A stretch of 64,000 bases of DNA from Arcobacter sp. (GTDB lineage: Bacteria; Campylobacterota; Campylobacteria; Campylobacterales; Arcobacteraceae), in NCBI GenBank assembly GCA_002869565.1, contig PKUJ01000027.1, positions 318,801 to 382,800 on the forward strand, read 5' to 3'. Below the pieces are notes generated by a model. The model worked only from the letters and a program-made list of their open reading frames with translations, was not told the origin of the DNA and did not search any database. Positions 26,701-35,345 of this stretch are shown piece after piece. The position numbers and the translations under genes were made by a program. Positions within the stretch are counted from its first letter, which is position 1, and every line of letters begins with the position of its first letter.

Positions 26701-26780
26701 TGGCTGTTATGATACTTATAAGTAAAAATAAACTATGTTTATTTTTTTTAGTAGAATGACTTATTTTTTGAGGAGGAATA

Positions 26781-28121
26781 ATGACGAAAGTAAGTGAAAC
26801 TTCTGAAAAAACTTTAGATACTAATTATGAGAAGAAATTAAGTAGAAGAGATTTTTTTAGAAAAACTGCAGTTTATTCAGCTGGAGCTATTGCAGCTGCA
26901 AATGTTTTATCACCAGTTAAATTATTAGCTGATGATCCAGCTATTATAAATGAGGCACCATGGGGACAAAAACTTGGAGATCTAGTTAATGAAAACCCTT
27001 ATGGATTACCTTCTCCATTTGAGCATAATAATATTAGAAGAACACACCCTATCTTTTCATCGGGAGATTATTATGCATCAGTATCTATGTGTCCTATACA
27101 TGAATCACAGGGTATAGTTACGCCAAATGGATTGTTTTTTACAAGAAATCATGGTGGTACTGCACATGTAGATCCAAATCAGTGGAGATTAATGATTTGT
27201 GGGGATCAAGTTGAAAAAGAAATTGTTTTAACACTTGATGACTTAAAAAAATATCCTAGTGAAAGTAGAATATACTTTATTGAGTGTCCTGCAAATGGAG
27301 CTCCTGAATGGAGAGGTCCACAGTTTAACTCACTACAGTTCCAAAAAGGGCTAATGAGTGCTGCTGAATGGACTGGTGTTATGTTAAAAGATATTTTAGA
27401 AGATGTTGGATTAAAGAAAGATGCTGTATGGATGCTAGCTGAAGGTAGTGATAATGCATCAAACCCAAGATCGATTCCTGTTGAAAAAGCTTTAGATGAC
27501 GTTATGGTTGTTTGGGGTCAAAATGGAGAAGCTCTAAGGCCTGAACAAGGTTATCCTGTAAGATTAATTGTTCCAGGTTGGGAAGGTAACTTAAATACTA
27601 AATGGTTAAGAAGATTAGAAATATCTGACAAACCATGGCATTCAAAAGAAGAAACTTCAAAATATACTATGGTTCAAAGAGGCGGAAAAGCTATTAGATT
27701 TTTCTGGGTAAACGAAGTTAACTCTGTTATTACTTCTCCTTGTCCTGAAAAACCATGGACTCATCTTAAAAAAGGTGACATGGTAGAAATTGAAGGTATT
27801 GCTTGGTCTGGTCATGGAACTATTTCAGGTGTTGATATTTCACTTGATGGTGGAAATAATTGGACTGAAGCAAAGCTAAAAGGTCTTGTACTTCCAAAAT
27901 CTTGGACAAGATTTTCTTACGTGATTAAGTGGGATGGGAAGCCATTATTATTAGCTTCAAGATCTAGAGATGATTTTGGAAATATTCAACCAACAATTGA
28001 CGAAGAGACAGCAGCTGTAGGTGTTGAATCTGTTTACCATAGAAATGCAATTGTAACTTGGGAAATTACTAAGGAAGGAGTGTGCAACAATGTTCAAATT
28101 AGAAAACACAAAAAAGCTTAA
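26781..28121 (+). CDS. soxC: Sulfite/sulfane dehydrogenase molybdenum subunit SoxC
   Basis: 446 residues. A twin-arginine export signal SRRDFFRK lies at about 21-28, consistent with export of a folded cofactor enzyme. The oxidoreductase molybdopterin domain follows, with the molybdenum-binding Cys in FIECPANGAPEW and the segment RNHGGTAHVD; the C-terminal dimerisation domain covers about 320-430 (SGHGTISGVDISLDGG). SoxC works with the cytochrome SoxD to oxidise the sulfane sulfur bound on SoxY, allowing complete oxidation to sulfate. It heads the operon and overlaps soxD by 32 bases. Confidence 0.93.
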   Translation: MTKVSETSEKTLDTNYEKKLSRRDFFRKTAVYSAGAIAAANVLSPVKLLADDPAIINEAPWGQKLGDLVNENPYGLPSPFEHNNIRRTHPIFSSGDYYASVSMCPIHESQGIVTPNGLFFTRNHGGTAHVDPNQWRLMICGDQVEKEIVLTLDDLKKYPSESRIYFIECPANGAPEWRGPQFNSLQFQKGLMSAAEWTGVMLKDILEDVGLKKDAVWMLAEGSDNASNPRSIPVEKALDDVMVVWGQNGEALRPEQGYPVRLIVPGWEGNLNTKWLRRLEISDKPWHSKEETSKYTMVQRGGKAIRFFWVNEVNSVITSPCPEKPWTHLKKGDMVEIEGIAWSGHGTISGVDISLDGGNNWTEAKLKGLVLPKSWTRFSYVIKWDGKPLLLASRSRDDFGNIQPTIDEETAAVGVESVYHRNAIVTWEITKEGVCNNVQIRKHKKA

Positions 28122-29295
28122 TTCAATTCTTTTAGGACTTGGATTATCTGCTCTTTTAGCTACTTCTTTAGTTGCAAAAAATGAAATGTCTGTAGATGGT
28201 GCGGTTAAGTATCCAATACAAGAGGGTAAGTATGGTCCGTATCATGTAACTTCAAGTGCGAAGGATTACAATAATGGTAGAGCAGCAACAAAAAAAGAAA
28301 TTAAAGCTTGGAACTTAGATGTTCGACCTGATGGTGAAGGTCTTCCTCTATATGACATCGAACATGGTAAGCCTGTAATGGAAGATGGAGAACCAAAAAT
28401 TGCACAAGGTTCAGTTGAATGGGGTGAAGAACTTTATGATGCTCAATGTTCAATGTGTCATGGGGAGTTTGGAGCAGGTGGAAAAGGTTATCCTACGCTT
28501 GCTGGTGGAGATGTAAAGAATTTACATATTCAGAGACTAAATCCAGCAGACAATCCTCCTAATCCTGATGTTGCTAAAAAAACTATTGGATCTTATTGGC
28601 CATATGCTAGTACGCTTTATTGGTATATCCAAGAGTCTATGCCTTTTACAGCACCAAAAACATTAACTAATAGTGAGACATATGCTATTACAGCATTTTT
28701 ACTTTCTTCAAATGGTATAAAAGTTGATGGGGAAGAAATGGATGAAGAGTTTGTTTTAAATAAAGAAAACTTCGCTAAGATTGTAATGCCTAATGTTGAT
28801 GGTTTCTATCCAGAAGTTGATACGAAAGATCCTCATCAAGGTCCTAAAAATATGCAAAAACTTTTATCTGATCCTACAATTTATGGAAAAGGTACAAGAT
28901 GTATGTCAAATTGTATTGAAAAACAATTTGGTAAAGGTAAAACTGTTGAAGATCTTTTATTAAAAATAAAAGTTGATTTAATTCCAAATGTTAATGAGCC
29001 TTTATCCACTGAAAGATCTTGGAAAGAACCTGTAAAAGCTGTAGTAGCTGGTGTTGATCCTGTAATTGCAGAGAACTATGCTACCTATTGTTCAGCATGT
29101 CACTCTAATAAAGCTATTGGAGCTCCTGTTATTGGTGATAGTGATGCTTGGGCAGATGTTTTAGAAAAAGGTATAGAAGAAGTTTATACAAATGCAATCA
29201 ATGGTATTAATGCTATGCCTCCAATGGGGACTAGTACTTTACCAGAAGATGATTTTAAAGCTATTATTGATTATATAATCAATGAAAGTAAATAA
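28090..29295 (+). CDS. soxD: Diheme cytochrome c SoxD
   Basis: 401 residues with a signal peptide (about 1-29, ending LVAK). Two c-type heme sites are visible: CSMCH at 120-124 and CSACH at 334-338. The methionine ligand of the second heme is probably in NAMPPMGTST. A further Cys pair (CMSNC) lies near residue 275. SoxD takes electrons from SoxC in the periplasm. The start lies within the soxC end, preceded by AAGGAAGGAG in the soxC reading frame. Confidence 0.92.
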   Translation: MFKLENTKKLNSILLGLGLSALLATSLVAKNEMSVDGAVKYPIQEGKYGPYHVTSSAKDYNNGRAATKKEIKAWNLDVRPDGEGLPLYDIEHGKPVMEDGEPKIAQGSVEWGEELYDAQCSMCHGEFGAGGKGYPTLAGGDVKNLHIQRLNPADNPPNPDVAKKTIGSYWPYASTLYWYIQESMPFTAPKTLTNSETYAITAFLLSSNGIKVDGEEMDEEFVLNKENFAKIVMPNVDGFYPEVDTKDPHQGPKNMQKLLSDPTIYGKGTRCMSNCIEKQFGKGKTVEDLLLKIKVDLIPNVNEPLSTERSWKEPVKAVVAGVDPVIAENYATYCSACHSNKAIGAPVIGDSDAWADVLEKGIEEVYTNAINGINAMPPMGTSTLPEDDFKAIIDYIINESK

Positions 29296-29307
29296 AGGAG
29301 AAACGCA

Positions 29308-29661
29308 ATGAAATTAATCAAAAAGTTACTTGTAGCATCTGCAGTTAGTGGTTTAGTTCTTACTAGCTCATTAGCTGGGGATATGGATTTAGTAAAAAAA
29401 GGTGAAAAAATCTTTAATACTAAAAATTTAGGAAACTGTTTAGCTTGCCATGATGCTAATGGTAAAAATATAGATGGTCCAGGAAGTATGGGACCAAAAT
29501 TACAATATTTATCTGCATGGCCAGAACAAGCGTTATACGACAAAGTTTATGATCCATACACAACTAATCCAATTTCTCAAATGCCTGCATTTGGTAAAAA
29601 TGGTTGGTTAAGTGATGCTGAAATAAAAGCAGTTGTTGCATATTTAAAAACTATTAATTAA
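29308..29661 (+). CDS. soxX: Monoheme cytochrome c SoxX
   Basis: 117 residues with a signal peptide ending near SLAG at 24. One heme site, CLACH, at 44-48, and the Met ligand in ISQMPAFGKNG. The size and the GPGSMGPKL and LSDAEIKAVVAYL segments match SoxX. With SoxA it forms the enzyme that attaches thiosulfate to the cysteine of SoxY. It lies between soxD and soxY, 12 and 18 bp from its neighbours. Confidence 0.92.
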   Translation: MKLIKKLLVASAVSGLVLTSSLAGDMDLVKKGEKIFNTKNLGNCLACHDANGKNIDGPGSMGPKLQYLSAWPEQALYDKVYDPYTTNPISQMPAFGKNGWLSDAEIKAVVAYLKTIN

Positions 29662-29679
29662 GAAGAAAAGGAAATACAA

Positions 29680-30126
29680 ATGAATAGAAGAAATTTTTTA
29701 AGTTTAGGATTAGGTGCATTAGCAGTTTCAATGGCACCATCTACATTGAGTGCAATCAATTTTAGAGAGACAAAGCCTAAAGCTTGGTCAGCAACTAAAG
29801 TAGATGAAGCAATGACTGAATTATTTGGTACGGCTTCAACAACTGAAGGTAAAGTAAAATTGAAAGCTCCAGATATTGCTGAAAATGGTGCAGTTATTCC
29901 TGTAACAGTTTCTGCTAAATCAGGTTCTAAAGTAGCAATTTTTCAAGATGCAAATCCAGAAGCTACTGTAGCTGTATTCACTGTGCCTAAAGGTGGAATC
30001 ATCGATTATTCAGTAAGAATTAAATTGGCAAAAACTGGAAAAGTTATTGCAGTAGTTGAAGATGGTCGTAAATTATATTCTGCTTCTAAAACTGTAAAAG
30101 TTACAATTGGTGGTTGTGGTGGTTGA
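29680..30126 (+). CDS. soxY: Sulfur-carrier protein SoxY
   Basis: 148 residues. The N-terminus NRRNFLSLGLG is a twin-arginine signal. The product ends in GGCGG, the swinging arm whose cysteine carries the sulfur intermediates. The preceding region matches the SoxY domain. It is exported, probably bound to SoxZ, which has no signal of its own. soxZ follows after 66 bp. Confidence 0.95.
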   Translation: MNRRNFLSLGLGALAVSMAPSTLSAINFRETKPKAWSATKVDEAMTELFGTASTTEGKVKLKAPDIAENGAVIPVTVSAKSGSKVAIFQDANPEATVAVFTVPKGGIIDYSVRIKLAKTGKVIAVVEDGRKLYSASKTVKVTIGGCGG

Positions 30127-30192
30127 TTTAATTCAATCAAAACAAATACAAAAAAATTAAAACAAATTATAGAATAGAAAAAAGGAATAATA

Positions 30193-30510
30193 ATGGCTAA
30201 AAAAACTAGAATTAAAGCAAAATTAAAAAAAGGTGTTGTAACTGTTAAAGCTCTTGCTTCTCACGAAATGTTAAGTAATCAAGAAGCAAAAAGAGCTAAA
30301 AAAGAGGCAAACTATATTACTTATATAACTGCAAAAGTAAATGGTACAATTGTATATGAAGTGTCAACAAGTCAATTTTTATCTAAAAACCCATACATGA
30401 AATTTATGTTTAATGCAGAAGCAGTGGGAGCAAAAAAAGGTGATACGCTTGAGCTAACTTGGATAGACTTAAAAGGTACTACTCAAACTAGTGATGGAAA
30501 AATTAAATAG
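30193..30510 (+). CDS. soxZ: Sulfur-oxidation protein SoxZ
   Basis: 105 residues without a signal peptide, as usual for SoxZ. KTRIKAKLKKGVVTVKALASHEM at the N-terminus and FNAEAVGAKKGDTLELTWIDLKG at the C-terminus fit the SoxZ beta-sandwich. It binds SoxY and takes part in holding it for the other Sox enzymes. Strong ribosome site (AAAGGAA) upstream. Confidence 0.95.
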   Translation: MAKKTRIKAKLKKGVVTVKALASHEMLSNQEAKRAKKEANYITYITAKVNGTIVYEVSTSQFLSKNPYMKFMFNAEAVGAKKGDTLELTWIDLKGTTQTSDGKIK

Positions 30511-30551
30511 TTATTACTTTTTGTAATTATAAAAGACTTAAGGAGATATGT

Positions 30552-31487
30552 ATGTTATTAAAAATTGCTAGAACTACTGCTTTTGTTGCATTAGCTACTT
30601 GTGCTTTAAATGCAAGTAATTTCAATGCACAAGCTGAAAAAGATAGAATTGCTTTAGTTAAATACTTTGAAGCAAAATTTGAGAATCCAGAAAAGAATAG
30701 AAATACTTTTTTCCCATATTCTACGGATGATGAGTTAAAAAATAATATCATGGGTGGAATAAAATATCAAGATTTTGCATTAGGAAACTATGCTTTTTCT
30801 AAAAATGGTAGAGCTTCTTATGATGAAATTAAAGAGTTTCCTCCAACTTTAGATTGGATTGATGCGGGAGAAGAGTTATATAACAAAAAATTTGCTAATG
30901 GTAAATCTTTTGCTAACTGTTTTGCAGACCCAGCTGAAACTGGAGCTGCTTATCCAATGTTTGATGAAAAAAGAAAAGAAGTTGTTTATTTAACACTTGC
31001 TATTAACGAATGTTTAGAAGCTAATGGAGAGAAAAAATGGGGAACTTCAAAAGGTAAAATGGCTCATTTACAGTCTTTTTTTGCAGCGGCAGCTACAGAA
31101 GCTGAAAAAGTTATTGATGTAAAAATCACAAGTGCAGAAGCAGCAGAAGCTTATGAAAAAGGTAAAAAATATTACTATTCTCAAAGAGGATATTTAAAAC
31201 TTAATTGTGCAAATTGTCATATACAAGGTGCAGGACAAAGAGTTAGAAATGAATCATTATCTCAACTTCTTGGACAAACAACACATTTTCCAGTATATAG
31301 ACTTAAATGGGGTGCGGGTAATCCTTCAAATGGTTTAGGAACTTTAGAAAGAAGAATGTCTGGTTGTATTAAAGATGAAGGTCAAGTTCCACCAAAAAAT
31401 ACTAGTACAGAAATGAGAGATTTATTATTTTTTATGGCTTATATGAACAATGGCATGAAATTTGATGGTCCAGACTTTAGAAAATAA
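30552..31487 (+). CDS. soxA: Cytochrome c SoxA, single-heme type
   Basis: 311 residues with a signal peptide ending near LNAS. One heme site, CANCH, at 219-223, and Cys272 in MSGCIKDEGQ, the heme-ligand cysteine that is persulfidated in the active enzyme. In diheme SoxA a first CxxCH is expected in the N-terminal half; here only Cys123 (FANCFADP) and Cys154 remain, placed so that they could form a disulfide, as in single-heme SoxA of Starkeya. With SoxX it joins thiosulfate to SoxY. It lies 41 bp after soxZ. Confidence 0.93.
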   Translation: MLLKIARTTAFVALATCALNASNFNAQAEKDRIALVKYFEAKFENPEKNRNTFFPYSTDDELKNNIMGGIKYQDFALGNYAFSKNGRASYDEIKEFPPTLDWIDAGEELYNKKFANGKSFANCFADPAETGAAYPMFDEKRKEVVYLTLAINECLEANGEKKWGTSKGKMAHLQSFFAAAATEAEKVIDVKITSAEAAEAYEKGKKYYYSQRGYLKLNCANCHIQGAGQRVRNESLSQLLGQTTHFPVYRLKWGAGNPSNGLGTLERRMSGCIKDEGQVPPKNTSTEMRDLLFFMAYMNNGMKFDGPDFRK

Positions 31488-31499
31488 GAGGAGATGATT

Positions 31500-31910
31500 A
31501 TGAGAAATTTATTAAAAATGACAATTGCCGTTACAACTGCATTTACATTAACAACATCTCTTCATGCAATGGACGAGAAGAAAGATTGTGATGTAAAAGC
31601 TAATGGAATTGTACAAGTAATTGCAACTGCAAATGTATATAATGAAAAAGCTAAAAAACAAGGTGTAGAGTTTAGAAGACTTAATGTTAATAATTCTGAT
31701 TTAATAAAATCAGTTGAAGAAGCAATTAAAACTGGAGCAAAAGAGGTTAATCCTGTACATTTCAAAAGTAAAAAACCTTCTAAAACAAAATTAGAAACAA
31801 ATTATGCTGCACAGAGAGCTTGTAAGTTTGCAATTTCTGCATTAACACAAGCAGAAGAAGCAAAAACAACTTGGAGACTTGCAGTTCCAGGTGATGGATA
31901 CAAATATTAA
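31500..31910 (+). CDS. Small periplasmic protein of unknown function in the sox operon
   Basis: Not recognised. About 136 residues with a clear signal peptide (ending near SLHAM). The mature part is mostly helical and basic, with two cysteines (KKDCDVK near the N-terminus, QRACKF near the C-terminus) that could form a disulfide. No heme motif. I choose the ATG at 31500 because the AAGAGGAG ribosome site is then six bases away; the ATG at 31494 would touch it. It follows soxA by 12 bases and is ended by a terminator, so it is the last gene of the first sox transcript. A SoxAX-associated subunit is possible but unproved. Confidence 0.8.
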   Translation: MRNLLKMTIAVTTAFTLTTSLHAMDEKKDCDVKANGIVQVIATANVYNEKAKKQGVEFRRLNVNNSDLIKSVEEAIKTGAKEVNPVHFKSKKPSKTKLETNYAAQRACKFAISALTQAEEAKTTWRLAVPGDGYKY

Positions 31911-31918
31911 TTAGATAT

Positions 31919-31952
31919 AAAAAAGTCGAGGCTAATGCTTTGACTTTTTTTA
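31919..31952 (+). terminator. Rho-independent terminator after the first sox transcript
   Basis: AAAAGTCGAGGC (31921-31932), loop TAAT, then GCTTTGACTTTT (31937-31948), pairing over about 12 bp with two G-T pairs and followed by a T run. It separates soxC-D-X-Y-Z-A plus the small gene from the rhodanese-soxB group. Confidence 0.8.
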
Positions 31953-32003
31953 TTGATTTTGGTTGTTAAAAAATTTAATTATGCATGAAATTAAGGGGAA
32001 GAG

Positions 32004-32642
32004 ATGACAATTTTAAAAAAATTATTAGTAGCTACTACTATTGTAGGTGTTTGTTCAACGGGAAGTTTTGCAGGTGATGTTTTAATCAAAAAAGGTGTTA
32101 AGTCTATTGATATGGAATTAAATGGTGAAAAATTCACTATCATGAGAAATCAAACTGCTGGTAATAAAATATCTGCACTTTATGAAACAACAAATAGAGG
32201 TGTTCCTCAACCAATGAATCTAGGTAAAGGTGTTGAAACTTTAGGTGAATTAGAGTTTATTGATTACATGAAAAAAGCACAAAATGATGCTTCAATTGCA
32301 ATTATTGATTCAAGAAAACCAGGTTGGTATGAAAGATTAAGAATTCCGGGTGCTGTAAATGTACCTTATACAAATTTTGAAGAAAAAGCATCTGCCATAG
32401 AAATGATGGAAGATGAAATGGGTGTAGTTCAAAAAGAAGATGGAACACTTGATTTTTCAAAAGCAAAAATTTTGGCATTATATTGTAATGGATATTGGTG
32501 TGGGCAAACTCCAGGAATGGTTAAAAATGCAAAATTTGCACTTTTAAAAATGGGATATCCAGCTGAAAAAATAAAATACTACAGAGGTGGTATGCAAGCA
32601 TGGACGTCATTAGGATTCACAGTAGTAGGCTCTGGTAAATAA
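32004..32642 (+). CDS. Periplasmic rhodanese-like sulfurtransferase
   Basis: 212 residues with a signal peptide (ending FAGD near 24). The rhodanese domain covers about 75-210, with IIDSRKPGWYERLRIPGAVNVP and the active-site loop CNGYWCGQ; Cys161 is in the usual persulfide position and Cys166 is an extra cysteine five residues later. It could pass sulfane sulfur to or from SoxY or other periplasmic partners. It lies between the terminator and soxB, 37 bp before soxB. A second protein of the same design is at 41279. Confidence 0.88.
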   Translation: MTILKKLLVATTIVGVCSTGSFAGDVLIKKGVKSIDMELNGEKFTIMRNQTAGNKISALYETTNRGVPQPMNLGKGVETLGELEFIDYMKKAQNDASIAIIDSRKPGWYERLRIPGAVNVPYTNFEEKASAIEMMEDEMGVVQKEDGTLDFSKAKILALYCNGYWCGQTPGMVKNAKFALLKMGYPAEKIKYYRGGMQAWTSLGFTVVGSGK

Positions 32643-32679
32643 TTTAGAATATGTCTAAATTAAAAGAAGGAATTAATTA

Positions 32680-34443
32680 ATGAGTAAATTAAGTAGAAGA
32701 GAATTTGTTTATATGATGGCAGTACATGGTTCTGTTCCGGTGTTTGCTAATTCACATACGCGAATGACTAACACAAATAAACTTGAGGATTATTATAAAT
32801 TAAAACCTCATGGTAATGTAAGACTTATGCATATGACAGATTCTCATGCACAACTTTTACCAGTATATTTTAGAGAACCTAGTGTAAATCTTGGTTTTTA
32901 TGGTAACTATGGAAAACCACCTCATATTGTAGGTGAAAAGTTATTAGATTATTATGGTATTAAAGGTGACAAAAGATTAGAGTATGCATATTCATGTGTA
33001 AATTTTGAAAAGCATGCAAAAGCAATGGGCAGAGTAGGTGGTTTTGCTCAAATCAAAACTGTTGTTGATTTCTTAAAAAACAATTTTGGTGCTGAAAAGA
33101 CTCTCCTATTAGATGGTGGAGATACTTGGCAAGGAAGTGCAACAGCTCTTTACACTAGAGGTAAGGATATGGTTGGTGCAATGAATAAGCTTGGTGTTGA
33201 TGTTGCTGTTGGACACTGGGAATTTACATATAAAGCGGAAGAAGTTTTAGCTAATGTTGAGTTATTAGAAGCCGAATTTTTAGCTCAAAATGTAAAAGTT
33301 AAAGAAGATTCTATGATGAATGGTGTTGAAGCTTTTGATGAAGATACTGGACATGCCTTTAAACCATATACAATCAAAAAAATGGGTAATGCAAGAATAG
33401 CTATTATAGGTCAAGCATTCCCTTACACAACTATTGCAAATCCTCAAAGATTTATTCCGGATTGGACTTTCTCTATCAATGATGATGGTATGCAAGAGAT
33501 GGTTGATATGGTTCGAGAAGAAGAAAAACCTGACGCTGTAATTGTGTTATCTCATAATGGTTATGATACAGATAAAAAAATGGCAGAAATTGTTACTGGT
33601 ATTGATTTTATTATGGGTGGACATACTCATGATGGTGTTCCCGAAGCATATCCTGTTAAAAATGAAGCAGGTACTACTTATGTATGTAATGCTGGTTCAA
33701 ATGGTAAATTTTTAAATGTTCTTGATTTAAATATTCAAAATGGAAAAATCAAAGACTTTAAATTTACACTTCTTCCAATTTTTTCTGATTTAATTCCTGA
33801 AGATAAAGAGATGAAAAAATACATCGAAGATGTAAGAGCTCCTTTCTTAAAAGAATTAACAAGAGAAATTGCTACAACTGAAAATACTCTTTTTAGACGT
33901 GGTAACTTTAATGGTTCTTGGGATCAAATTATTTGTGATGCTTTAATTGATGTAAAAGGTGCAGATATTTCATTATCTCCTGGATTTAGATGGGGAACAT
34001 CTGTTATGCCAGGTCAAGCTATTACATTTGATGATTTGATGACTCAAACTGCTATGACATATCCTGAAACTTATGCTAGAGATATCTCTGGTAAAGGTAT
34101 TAAAGATATTTTAGAGGATGTAGCAGATAACTTATTTAACGAAGACCCATTTTATCAACAAGGTGGGGATATGGTTCGAACAGGTGGTATTTCTTATAGA
34201 ATTAATCCAACTGCTAAAATGGGAAATAGAATTTCTGATATTACACTTACTAAAAATGGTCATAAACTTGAATCAAGTAAAAATTATAAAGTTGCAGGTT
34301 GGTCAACTGTTGGTTCTAAATCACCAGGTGAACCTGTGTGGGAAACTGTAGAAACTTATCTAAAAAATGTTAAGCATATTGCTAACTTGAAAGTTGATAC
34401 TCCTGATATAGTTGGTATTAAAGGAAATCCTGGAATCGTATAA
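32680..34443 (+). CDS. soxB: Thiosulfohydrolase SoxB
   Basis: 587 residues. The N-terminal SRREFVYMM is a twin-arginine-type signal. The metallophosphoesterase fold shows HMTDSHAQLLP (Asp54, His56), LLDGGDTWQGSATALYTRG, GHWEFTY, SHNGYDTD and MGGHTHDG, the di-manganese site of SoxB. The C-terminal 5'-nucleotidase domain covers about 390-570. It releases sulfate by hydrolysis from the SoxY-bound intermediate. Length is as usual for the family. Confidence 0.95.
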   Translation: MSKLSRREFVYMMAVHGSVPVFANSHTRMTNTNKLEDYYKLKPHGNVRLMHMTDSHAQLLPVYFREPSVNLGFYGNYGKPPHIVGEKLLDYYGIKGDKRLEYAYSCVNFEKHAKAMGRVGGFAQIKTVVDFLKNNFGAEKTLLLDGGDTWQGSATALYTRGKDMVGAMNKLGVDVAVGHWEFTYKAEEVLANVELLEAEFLAQNVKVKEDSMMNGVEAFDEDTGHAFKPYTIKKMGNARIAIIGQAFPYTTIANPQRFIPDWTFSINDDGMQEMVDMVREEEKPDAVIVLSHNGYDTDKKMAEIVTGIDFIMGGHTHDGVPEAYPVKNEAGTTYVCNAGSNGKFLNVLDLNIQNGKIKDFKFTLLPIFSDLIPEDKEMKKYIEDVRAPFLKELTREIATTENTLFRRGNFNGSWDQIICDALIDVKGADISLSPGFRWGTSVMPGQAITFDDLMTQTAMTYPETYARDISGKGIKDILEDVADNLFNEDPFYQQGGDMVRTGGISYRINPTAKMGNRISDITLTKNGHKLESSKNYKVAGWSTVGSKSPGEPVWETVETYLKNVKHIANLKVDTPDIVGIKGNPGIV

Positions 34444-34452
34444 TTCCAAATT

Positions 34453-34492
34453 ATTGAAAAGGTATAAAGAGAATTCTTTATGCACTTTTCAA
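34453..34492 (+). terminator. Hairpin after soxB, probable terminator
   Basis: ATTGAAAAG (34453-34461) pairs exactly with CTTTTCAAT (34484-34492), and the inner bases TATAAAGA and TCTTTATG pair in most positions. A T-rich stretch follows. It is AT-rich, so it may attenuate rather than stop transcription into the cytochrome-thioredoxin gene. Confidence 0.55.
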
Positions 34493-34544
34493 TTTATTAA
34501 ATATTTTTCTTGAAGTACTTAATAAGTTGAAATAAGGGGATTAT

Positions 34545-35345
34545 ATGATTAAAAAGGGATTATTTTTATTGCTTAGCTTATTTATAGCAATAAATTTACA
34601 AGCAGATTTTAATGCAGGCAAGAAATTATTTGAAGAGAAGTGTGCTTCTTGTCATAAAGAATATGTATCTTTTAAAAAATTAAAAGAGAATTTTTTTAAA
34701 AGAAATAATACATTATTAAATCTTACTATTCCAACTGAAAATATGTTAGCTTGGGCAATTATGGAAAGTTCGAAAAGGATTGGTGATCCTGAAGATCCAG
34801 AAATTCAATTAATGGAGATTGAGGAGTATCTAAAATCTTATTTAGAAAACCCTGATATCAATGATAGTATTTGTGATAGACATGTTTTAAAATATTATGT
34901 AAAAAAAGAACCCATAATAATTACTGAAGAAGAATCTACTCTTTTAGCCCAATATTTTATGGGATATAAATCAAATAGATTAAAAAATTACCCAAATCTT
35001 AAAAAAAGTTTAGCTGATAATCCAGATGAAGAGAAAATATTATCTAAGGCAATTAATGAGGGAAAACAACTAATAGTTTTTGCTACTGCTAAAAGTTGCT
35101 ACTTTTGTAAAAAGATGAAAAAAGAAGTTCTAAGTTTAAAAGATGTTAAGGATGAAATTAATGAAGATTATATTTTTATAGAAATTGATGTAGACTTAGT
35201 AAAACTACCTTTTGGGCTTGATAAAAAATTTAAAGGTATGACTCCAACATTTTTTGTTTTAAATCAAGATGGTATTCTTTTAAATACATATCCAGGGGCA
35301 TGGGTAAAAGATGATTTCTTGCTAATTTTAAAGGAAAACTTATAG
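34545..35345 (+). CDS. Cytochrome c-thioredoxin fusion, SoxW-like
   Basis: 266 residues with a signal peptide (1-20). A single heme site CASCH lies at 33-37 in an N-terminal cytochrome-like region with NMLAWAIMESS. A thioredoxin-like domain covers about 165-266 with the redox pair CYFC at 185-188 and the cis-proline in GMTPTFFVLNQDG. Sox clusters often have a periplasmic thioredoxin (SoxW, SoxS) that keeps SoxY reduced; here a heme domain is joined to it, suggesting direct electron exchange with periplasmic cytochromes. It overlaps the MOSC gene by one base. Confidence 0.85.
   Translation: MIKKGLFLLLSLFIAINLQADFNAGKKLFEEKCASCHKEYVSFKKLKENFFKRNNTLLNLTIPTENMLAWAIMESSKRIGDPEDPEIQLMEIEEYLKSYLENPDINDSICDRHVLKYYVKKEPIIITEEESTLLAQYFMGYKSNRLKNYPNLKKSLADNPDEEKILSKAINEGKQLIVFATAKSCYFCKKMKKEVLSLKDVKDEINEDYIFIEIDVDLVKLPFGLDKKFKGMTPTFFVLNQDGILLNTYPGAWVKDDFLLILKENL

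Larger units (their letters stand above)
26475..26780. other. 306-bp divergent control region between moeA and soxC
   Basis: No gene seen. The region holds a 16-bp dyad TGACAC-TTAT-GTGTCA (26595-26610), an FNR/CRP-like box (26638-26651), a TATAAT (26695-26700) and a strong ribosome site GAGGAGG before soxC. It is the longest gene-free stretch in the window and must carry both promoters. Confidence 0.6.

Noticed and set aside
34163-34351. 62-codon plus-strand frame inside soxB
   Set aside because: Out-of-frame shadow of a well-defined SoxB C-terminal domain.
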